Assembly: GCA_964371225.1 (NCBI GenBank) | Contig: CAYJNA010000084.1 | Span: forward strand, 1 to 10,444 | Direction: 5' to 3' | Length of the DNA: 10,444 bases | DNA from: CAYJAD01 sp964371225 | Lineage (GTDB): Bacteria; Desulfobacterota; Desulfovibrionia; Desulfovibrionales; Desulfovibrionaceae | Shown here: positions 5,444-10,444 of the stretch, piece by piece | How the letters are laid out: the number at the start of each line of letters is the position of its first letter | How positions within the stretch are numbered: position 1 is the stretch's first letter | Made by a program: the position numbers and the translations under genes | The notes under the pieces: generated by a model | What the model was told of the DNA's origin: nothing | Databases searched by the model: none | What the model saw: the letters and a program-made list of their open reading frames with translations, nothing else

Positions 5444-6919
5444 ATGTTTTCACCCAGCGTAGAAGAAGCGGAAAAGCTTGCTCAAGAGTTTAGCCTTATT
5501 CCCATTATTTACGAAATGCCTTCGGACTTTACCACGCCCATCAATGTGCTCAAGATTTTAAAATCTCATTTCAGACAATGCTTTTTGTTTGAAAGCGTGG
5601 ACACCACGCACGCTTTTGGGCGCTATTCTTTTTTAGGCTACGAACCCAGTGCAGAAATAACTTGCTTGCAAGGGGTAGTTACCATCAAGGATGCTTTGGG
5701 TGAAAGAAAAGAAAGGGTGCAACCCAAGGAATATTTAAAAAAATTACTGCAAAAATACTCCAGCCCTCGAGGCGAATATCTCCCTTCTTTCACAGGGGGG
5801 CTTGTGGGATATTTTGCCTACGATTTCATAAAATACAGCGAACCCACATTACAGTTAGATATGGACGATGCGGTGGAAAGCTTTAATGATTTAGATCTCA
5901 TGCTTTTTAAAAAACTTATCATCTTTGATAACTACAAACAAAAACTCTATCTTGTCTGCAATATAGAACAAGGAAATATAGCAGAACATTATGCCAAGGC
6001 TGTGCAAGAAATTCACATCATAAAAGACTTGCTGGTGAATACCTCTTGTCACACATCCTTTGCAGGGCAGCTCACCTCAGACTTTACGGCTCTTTTTGAT
6101 AAAAACACCTATATGTCCATGGTGGAAAAAGCCAAGGAACATATTTATGAAGGCGATATTTTTCAGGTGGTGCTTTCCAATCGTTTGGAAGCAGACTTTG
6201 AAGGCTCTTTGCTCAATGCCTACAGAAAGTTGCGCATGACCAATCCTTCACCCTATATGTTTTATTTGAGTAGTGACAGTAATGAAATTGTGGGAGCTTC
6301 ACCGGAAACCTTGGTAAAATTACAGGATGAAACCGTCTATACATTTCCTCTGGCAGGCACACGTAAACGCGGAAAAAATGCCAAAGAAGACAGTGCGCTG
6401 GAAACAGAATTACTTGCCGATGAAAAAGAAGTGGCAGAACACACCATGTTGGTGGATTTAGGCCGCAATGATTTAGGAAAGATATGTCAATTCGGCACGG
6501 TGGAAGTGAAGGACTTTATGCAAGTACACCACTATTCCCATGTGATGCACCTTGGCTCCACCGTACACGGCACCGTGCATGAGCAATACGACGCCCTCGA
6601 TGCCATTGAAGCCGTACTACCTGCCGGCACCCTTTCCGGCGCCCCAAAAATTAAAGCCTGTGAAATCATCCACAGCCTTGAGCAAAATAAAAGAGGTCTT
6701 TACGGCGGCGCCATTGGCTATGTGGATTTTACGGGTAATATGGACACCTGCATTGCCATTCGCCTGTGTTTTAAGAAAAACAATAAGATATATATACGTT
6801 CCGGCGCAGGAATTGTGGCTGACAGTGTGCCTGAGAAGGAATACGAAGAATGCATCATGAAAGCACGCGCCGTGGTGGAAGCGGTGCAAAACGCCGCCAA
6901 GGAGTGTACGCCATGTTAA
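5444..6919 (+). CDS. trpE: Anthranilate synthase component I
   Basis: Large subunit of anthranilate synthase: chorismate plus ammonia (supplied by TrpG) to anthranilate and pyruvate, the first committed step of tryptophan synthesis. It has 491 residues, within the usual range. The N-terminal region carries FLFES (47-51), corresponding to the LLES element of the tryptophan feedback site, and NPSPYMF (267-273), also part of that site, so feedback inhibition is likely. The chorismate-binding domain shows PLAGTRKRG (302-310), VDLGRNDLG (337-345), VMHLGSTVHG with His369 (367-376), AGTLSGAPK (394-402), IAIR (437-440) and RSGAGIVADSVPEKEYEE. The PLAGT form, not the PIKGT form, favours TrpE over PabB, as does the position in the operon. 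AAGGAG (5432-5437) lies six bases before the start. The 3' end overlaps trpG by seven bases. Confidence 0.97.
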   Translation: MFSPSVEEAEKLAQEFSLIPIIYEMPSDFTTPINVLKILKSHFRQCFLFESVDTTHAFGRYSFLGYEPSAEITCLQGVVTIKDALGERKERVQPKEYLKKLLQKYSSPRGEYLPSFTGGLVGYFAYDFIKYSEPTLQLDMDDAVESFNDLDLMLFKKLIIFDNYKQKLYLVCNIEQGNIAEHYAKAVQEIHIIKDLLVNTSCHTSFAGQLTSDFTALFDKNTYMSMVEKAKEHIYEGDIFQVVLSNRLEADFEGSLLNAYRKLRMTNPSPYMFYLSSDSNEIVGASPETLVKLQDETVYTFPLAGTRKRGKNAKEDSALETELLADEKEVAEHTMLVDLGRNDLGKICQFGTVEVKDFMQVHHYSHVMHLGSTVHGTVHEQYDALDAIEAVLPAGTLSGAPKIKACEIIHSLEQNKRGLYGGAIGYVDFTGNMDTCIAIRLCFKKNNKIYIRSGAGIVADSVPEKEYEECIMKARAVVEAVQNAAKECTPC

Positions 6920-7485
6920 TCTTGATAGATAATTATGACAGCTTTGCTTACAATCTCTACCAAATGCTAGGCACTCTTTCGCCGCAGATTATGGTTATTC
7001 GTAATGACACCCACACGGTGGCAGAGGTGCTGGCCATGCAGCCCTCACGCATAGTTCTTTCTCCCGGGCCCGGCAAACCCAACGAGGCCGGTATATGTAA
7101 AGAACTTATTCTAAAATTGCCGCAGCATATCCCCTTATTGGGGGTGTGCCTTGGGCACCAAGCCATTTTTGAAGCCTTTGGCGGCACGGTGACGTATGCC
7201 AAAGCACTTATGCACGGTAAGCAATCGCTTGTGCGTACCATGAAACCCTCCCCTCTTTTTACAAATATGCCGCAAGAGTTTCTGGTGGCGCGTTACCACT
7301 CCTTGGTGGGTCTTAAAGATACACTTCCTCAAGAGCTACATTGCACAGCCCAGAGCGAAGACGGAGAAGTTATGGCGGTGGAGCATGAAAAACGCCCTAT
7401 TTTTGGCCTGCAATTCCATCCGGAATCCATCATGACGCCGCAAGGCGCAACCCTACTCAAAAACTTTATGGAGATAGAGTTATGA
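6913..7485 (+). CDS. trpG: Anthranilate synthase component II, glutamine amidotransferase
   Basis: Glutaminase subunit that supplies ammonia to TrpE; a class I glutamine amidotransferase of 190 residues. Visible motifs: IDNYDSFAYNLYQ near the N-terminus, SPGPGKP (50-56), the nucleophile elbow GVCLGHQ with Cys79 (77-83), HGK at 101-103, and the rest of the triad His169 and Glu171 in QFHPES (167-172). An upstream in-frame ATG at 6850 lies inside trpE and would add 21 residues unlike the family. ATG 6913 is chosen because it starts MLILIDNYDSF and is preceded by AAGGAG (6899-6904). It is not fused to trpD, unlike enterobacterial versions. It overlaps trpE by seven bases and trpD by four. It could also serve PabB for folate, as in some bacteria, but no evidence for that is in the window. 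Confidence 0.96.
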   Translation: MLILIDNYDSFAYNLYQMLGTLSPQIMVIRNDTHTVAEVLAMQPSRIVLSPGPGKPNEAGICKELILKLPQHIPLLGVCLGHQAIFEAFGGTVTYAKALMHGKQSLVRTMKPSPLFTNMPQEFLVARYHSLVGLKDTLPQELHCTAQSEDGEVMAVEHEKRPIFGLQFHPESIMTPQGATLLKNFMEIEL

Positions 7486-8489
7486 TTCATGAAGCCATTA
7501 AAAAACTTTCGCGCAAAGAAGATTTAGACCGTGACGAGGCTCTTGCCGTCATGGATCAAATCATGGGCGGTAAGGCCAGCGACATTCAAATAGCCTCTTA
7601 CCTAACGGCTCTTTCCATCAAAGGAGAAACCATTGATGAAATTACGGCTTCTGCCGCCGCCATGCGCAAGCATTGTGTGAAGCTGTTAAATGACCAAGAA
7701 GCTCTAGAAATTGTGGGCACAGGCGGAGACGGCTCCAATTCCTTCAATATCTCCACGGCGGCGGCCTTGGTGGTGTCCGCCGCCGGCGTGCCCGTGGCCA
7801 AGCATGGTAATCGCTCGGCCACCAGCAAATGCGGCTCGGCCGATGTGTTAGAAGCTCTTGGGGTGAATATTCAAATTTCCCCCGAAAAAAGTGCTGAACT
7901 CTTGGAAAAAATTGGCATATGCTTCATGTTTGCGCAAAACTATCACCTTGCCATGAAGTATGTGGCTCCCATCCGTCGCGAGCTCAATATTCGCACGGTA
8001 TTTAATATTCTCGGCCCTTTGACCAACCCTGCCGGTGCCACCATGCAACTCCTTGGAGTATATGAAGAAGAATTGGTTGAACCCATCGCCAAAGTACTTT
8101 GTAATTTAGGCGTAAAAAACGCCATGGTGGTGTATGGGCGGGATAAATTAGATGAAATTTCCATTTGCGCGGAAACCTTTGTGTGCGAAGTGAAAAATGG
8201 CTGGGTGAAATCTTCGGTCATTACGCCGGAAAGCCTTGGTTTTACACGCGCACAGCCGCAAGATTTACAAGGCGGAGACGCTTGCCACAATGCCAATATC
8301 ATTAGAGAAATTTTAGGCGGTGCCAAGGGGCCTAAAACCGATGCCGTCATACTTAATGCCGCGGCGGCTTTATATGTGGCAAAATCCGTCCCTCTCGATG
8401 AAGCCATTACTCAGATTAAAGACATTCTGGCCAGTGGCAAGGCTTTAGCACAGTTGCAAAACTTTATCCGCCTATCCAACGAGGTATAG
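7482..8489 (+). CDS. trpD: Anthranilate phosphoribosyltransferase
   Basis: Transfers the phosphoribosyl group from PRPP to anthranilate, giving N-(5-phosphoribosyl)anthranilate, step two of the pathway. It has 335 residues, the normal length for an unfused TrpD. Signature blocks: the PRPP-binding GTGGDG (79-84), NIST (89-92), KHGNRSATSKCGSADVLE (107-124) and the anthranilate-binding RRELNIRTVFNILGPLTNP region. The acidic pair for magnesium lies in KLDEIS. The start ATG overlaps the trpG stop in ATGA, indicating coupling. After the stop there is a 58-base gap to trpC, the only sizeable gap among the trp structural genes seen here. Confidence 0.97.
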   Translation: MIHEAIKKLSRKEDLDRDEALAVMDQIMGGKASDIQIASYLTALSIKGETIDEITASAAAMRKHCVKLLNDQEALEIVGTGGDGSNSFNISTAAALVVSAAGVPVAKHGNRSATSKCGSADVLEALGVNIQISPEKSAELLEKIGICFMFAQNYHLAMKYVAPIRRELNIRTVFNILGPLTNPAGATMQLLGVYEEELVEPIAKVLCNLGVKNAMVVYGRDKLDEISICAETFVCEVKNGWVKSSVITPESLGFTRAQPQDLQGGDACHNANIIREILGGAKGPKTDAVILNAAAALYVAKSVPLDEAITQIKDILASGKALAQLQNFIRLSNEV

Positions 8490-8496
8490 CAAGCGG

Positions 8497-8527
8497 TTGA
8501 AACAAAAGAACTATGTAATTTTATAAA
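8497..8527 (+). promoter_or_regulatory. Possible weak internal promoter in the trpD-trpC gap
   Basis: TTGAAA (8497-8502) is followed by TTATAA at 8521-8526 (18-bp spacing) or TATAAA at 8522-8527 (19-bp). The A/T-rich gap makes chance matches easy, so this is only a candidate. Internal promoters within trp operons are known from enterobacteria, where they keep distal genes expressed when the attenuator is closed. Confidence 0.25.
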
Positions 8528-8547
8528 CTTTTTAGTGAGCAAATAAT

Positions 8548-9294
8548 ATGCAAAAAGAACATTTTTTAGACACCATAGTGAAAGCCACAGAAGAGCGTCT
8601 TCAAGCCGTACAAGAAGGTTTTACCTTTCCTTTTCATGCTGCTTTAGCAAATGAAGGCTTATCCTATATATGCGAGGTAAAAAAGGCGTCCCCATCTAAG
8701 GGGCTTATTGCGCCAAACTTTGCTCCTGTGGACATTGCCAAAGAGTATGAAAAAGCGGGTGCCGCGGCCATTTCTGTGCTTACAGAGCCGCAATTTTTTC
8801 AGGGAAGTGGGGAATATTTGCAAAATATTAGTGCTGAGCTTGCTTTACCCACCTTGCGCAAAGACTTTATCCTGCATCCTTATCAAATTTACGAAGCCAA
8901 AATATGGGGAGCTTCGGCGGTTTTGCTCATAGCGGAACTCTTAGATGCTAAACCCTTACAAGAATATATTGCGCTCATTGAGGCTCTTGGCATGTCGGCC
9001 TTGGTGGAAAGCCACAGCCATGACATGTTACAAAAATCTTTGGATTGCGGCGCGCGAATTGTGGGAGTAAATAACAGAAATTTGAAAACCTTTGAAGTGG
9101 ATATACGCACCTGCCTTGACCTGCGTAAATATGTACCATCTTCTGTGCTCTATGTGGCGGAAAGCGGCATTGGCACAAGGGAAGATATTCAGCTTCTCGA
9201 AGAGCACAATATGGACGCCGTACTCATTGGGGAAAGCCTTATGCGCAGTGAGGATAAATGCAAAATGCTACAAAGTTTACGAGGACTAGCATGA
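8548..9294 (+). CDS. trpC: Indole-3-glycerol phosphate synthase
   Basis: Ring closure and decarboxylation of 1-(2-carboxyphenylamino)-1-deoxyribulose 5-phosphate to indole-3-glycerol phosphate; a TIM-barrel enzyme of 248 residues, unfused. Catalytic residues can be placed: Glu43 and Lys45 in CEVKKASPSKG (42-52), Lys105 in LRKDF, Glu154 in LVESHS, Asn175 in GVNNRNL, Ser206 in AESGIG. The phosphate-binding IGESLM lies at 227-232. The start ATG at 8548 has only a weak ribosome-binding site (GTGAGC, about eight bases upstream), and the gene is not overlapped by trpD, so its translation may be less tightly tied to the upstream genes. The stop overlaps the trpF start in ATGA. In enterobacteria and H. 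pylori TrpC and TrpF are one fused protein; here they are separate. Confidence 0.96.
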   Translation: MQKEHFLDTIVKATEERLQAVQEGFTFPFHAALANEGLSYICEVKKASPSKGLIAPNFAPVDIAKEYEKAGAAAISVLTEPQFFQGSGEYLQNISAELALPTLRKDFILHPYQIYEAKIWGASAVLLIAELLDAKPLQEYIALIEALGMSALVESHSHDMLQKSLDCGARIVGVNNRNLKTFEVDIRTCLDLRKYVPSSVLYVAESGIGTREDIQLLEEHNMDAVLIGESLMRSEDKCKMLQSLRGLA

Positions 9295-9875
9295 AAATAA
9301 AAATTTGCGGCTTGAGCAGGCCTTGCGATGTGGATTTTGTCAATGCCGCCTTGCCTGACTATGTGGGTTTTGTTTTTGCAAAAAGCCGCCGTCAAGTGAG
9401 CTTCGAGCAGGCAAAAATACTTAAAAATTGCCTTGATAGCCGTATTCAAGCCGTAGGCGTTTTTGTTAATGCCCCTTTGGATATAATGGAAAAGGCCGTG
9501 GCAGAAAATATTGTGAATATGGTGCAATTACATGGGCAGGAAGACAAAAATATTTTAGAAGCGTGCAAAAAACGCTTACCACACACAAAAATTATTAAAG
9601 CCCTGCAAGTGCATGAGGCCATGCCAGAGCTTGCAGATTATGTGCTTTTTGATGCGCCCAAAGCCGGCAGTGGAGAAGTTTTTGATTGGTCACGCCTTCC
9701 CAAAACAGAGAAAACTTTTTTTCTCGCGGGCGGCATTGGCCTACATAATATAGAGCAAGCCATGCGCCAAGAGCCCTATGCTGTGGATATTTCCAGCGGC
9801 GCCGAAGTGAACGGCTTTAAGGATGCACATCTTATAGAACAACTCATAAGGAAGGTTCGTCATGCAAACATATAA
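9291..9875 (+). CDS. trpF: Phosphoribosylanthranilate isomerase
   Basis: Amadori rearrangement of phosphoribosylanthranilate to the carboxyphenylamino-deoxyribulose phosphate used by TrpC; a small TIM barrel of 194 residues, usual for monofunctional TrpF. Motifs: KICGLSR with the general base Cys6, GFVFAKSRR (26-34), VQLHG (78-82), the general acid Asp121 in LFDAP, AGGIG (146-150), and the phosphate-binding DISSGAE (166-172), where SSGVE is more common. An upstream in-frame ATG at 9258 lies within trpC; ATG 9291 gives the conserved N-terminus and sits in the ATGA overlap with trpC, with GAGGA at 9281-9285. The 3' end overlaps trpB by 14 bases. Confidence 0.96.
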   Translation: MKIKICGLSRPCDVDFVNAALPDYVGFVFAKSRRQVSFEQAKILKNCLDSRIQAVGVFVNAPLDIMEKAVAENIVNMVQLHGQEDKNILEACKKRLPHTKIIKALQVHEAMPELADYVLFDAPKAGSGEVFDWSRLPKTEKTFFLAGGIGLHNIEQAMRQEPYAVDISSGAEVNGFKDAHLIEQLIRKVRHANI

Positions 9876-10444
9876 AGGAAGATACGGCATACACGGAGGG
9901 CAATATGTTCCCGAAACTCTCATGAATGCCATTTTGGAGCTGGAAACAGCCTACGCGCACCATAAAGAGGACGCTGCATTCAATACCGAGCTGAGTTTTT
10001 TATTGAATGAATACGCGGGGCGCCCTTCGCGCCTCTATTATGCGCAAAAAATGAGCTCAGACCTTGGCGGCGCAAAAATTTACTTAAAAAGAGAAGATTT
10101 GAATCATACAGGCTCGCACAAAATCAATAATGTTTTGGGGCAAGTGCTCTTAGCCAAAAAAATGGGCAAAAAACGTATCATTGCCGAAACAGGTGCAGGA
10201 CAACATGGCGTAGCTACAGCCACGGCGGCGGCACTCTTGGGATTGGAATGCGAAGTGTTCATGGGGCAAGAGGACATTAGCCGCCAAGCACTCAATGTGT
10301 ATCGTATGGAGCTTTTGGGGGCAAAGGTACACGCAGTTACCAGCGGCACACAAACCCTGAAGGACGCCGTCAATGCCACCATGCGCGCGTGGACCATGCG
10401 CGTACACGATACCCATTATGTACTGGGCTCTGTGGTGGGGCCGC
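9862..10444 (+). CDS. trpB: Tryptophan synthase beta chain, 5' part (runs off the window)
   Basis: Pyridoxal-phosphate enzyme joining indole and serine to form tryptophan, normally as an alpha2-beta2 complex with TrpA. The first 194 codons are present with no stop; a full TrpB has about 400 residues. The start reads MQTYKGRYGIHGGQYVPETL. The PLP lysine is Lys87 in HTGSHKINN, and the catalytic Glu109 begins ETGAGQHG; both positions equal the E. coli numbers, indicating the standard TrpB1 form. AAGGAAGG at 9848-9855 lies six bases before the ATG, inside trpF. The 14-base overlap with trpF implies coupling. By analogy trpA should follow beyond the window. Confidence 0.96.
   Translation, partial: MQTYKGRYGIHGGQYVPETLMNAILELETAYAHHKEDAAFNTELSFLLNEYAGRPSRLYYAQKMSSDLGGAKIYLKREDLNHTGSHKINNVLGQVLLAKKMGKKRIIAETGAGQHGVATATAAALLGLECEVFMGQEDISRQALNVYRMELLGAKVHAVTSGTQTLKDAVNATMRAWTMRVHDTHYVLGSVVGP

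Noticed and set aside
7943..8407. Long minus-strand open frames, for example 154 codons opposite trpD
   Set aside because: They lie antisense to genes with intact family motifs, lack ribosome-binding sites and show no recognisable domains; they are shadows of codon bias.

Overview
The window holds two biosynthetic/catabolic gene clusters, both on the + strand. Positions 1-5162 are a nearly complete urease operon: the 3' end of a fused urease gamma/beta subunit gene (ureAB), ureC, ureE, ureF, ureG and ureH (the ureD family). Positions about 5212 to the end are the start of a tryptophan operon: promoter, Trp-rich leader peptide, attenuator terminator, trpE, trpG, trpD, trpC, trpF and the first 194 codons of trpB. 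No tRNA, rRNA, CRISPR array, transposase or phage gene was seen, and no minus-strand gene is supported; the long minus-strand open frames are shadows of these genes.

Organism (inference): a mesophilic Gram-negative bacterium of moderate GC, probably associated with an animal gut. The urease half looks like Helicobacter: fused gamma-beta subunit, separate alpha subunit, accessory order E-F-G-H. However, the ureI urea-channel gene that sits between the catalytic subunit and ureE in H. pylori is absent. The trp half, with separate trpG, trpC and trpF in the order E-G-D-C-F-B, and the G/C-flanked hairpins with A/T-tract cores between urease genes, recall Desulfovibrionaceae (Desulfovibrio/Bilophila relatives). 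My best guess is a urease-positive member of that family; this rests on remembered gene orders, not on a search.

Urease region: UreAB and UreC form the apoenzyme. UreE (nickel donor with a His-X tail), UreF, UreG (GTPase) and UreH deliver carbon dioxide and two nickel ions to the active site. Two gaps interrupt the cluster, 2171-2359 (ureC-ureE) and 3569-3783 (ureF-ureG). Each carries a copy of what looks like the same hairpin element, in opposite orientations, so that ureE-ureF is bracketed by an inverted pair.

Tryptophan region: a consensus-like promoter (TTGACA, 17 bp, TATTTT) has a palindrome lying in its spacer and running into the -10 box. It is followed by a 23-codon leader peptide with three Trp codons in a cluster (W-L-W-W) and by an 18-bp perfect stem with a U-tract just before trpE. 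This is a textbook layout for transcription attenuation by ribosome stalling, with possible extra repressor control at the promoter. The trp genes mostly overlap by 1-14 bases, implying translational coupling; the exception is a 58-base gap between trpD and trpC.

The metabolic genes themselves belong to well-known families with their key residues intact. The points most worth following up are the regulatory leader, the promoter palindrome, the inverted element pair and the mixed ancestry suggested by the two operons. I saw no convincing evidence for a wholly undescribed system.
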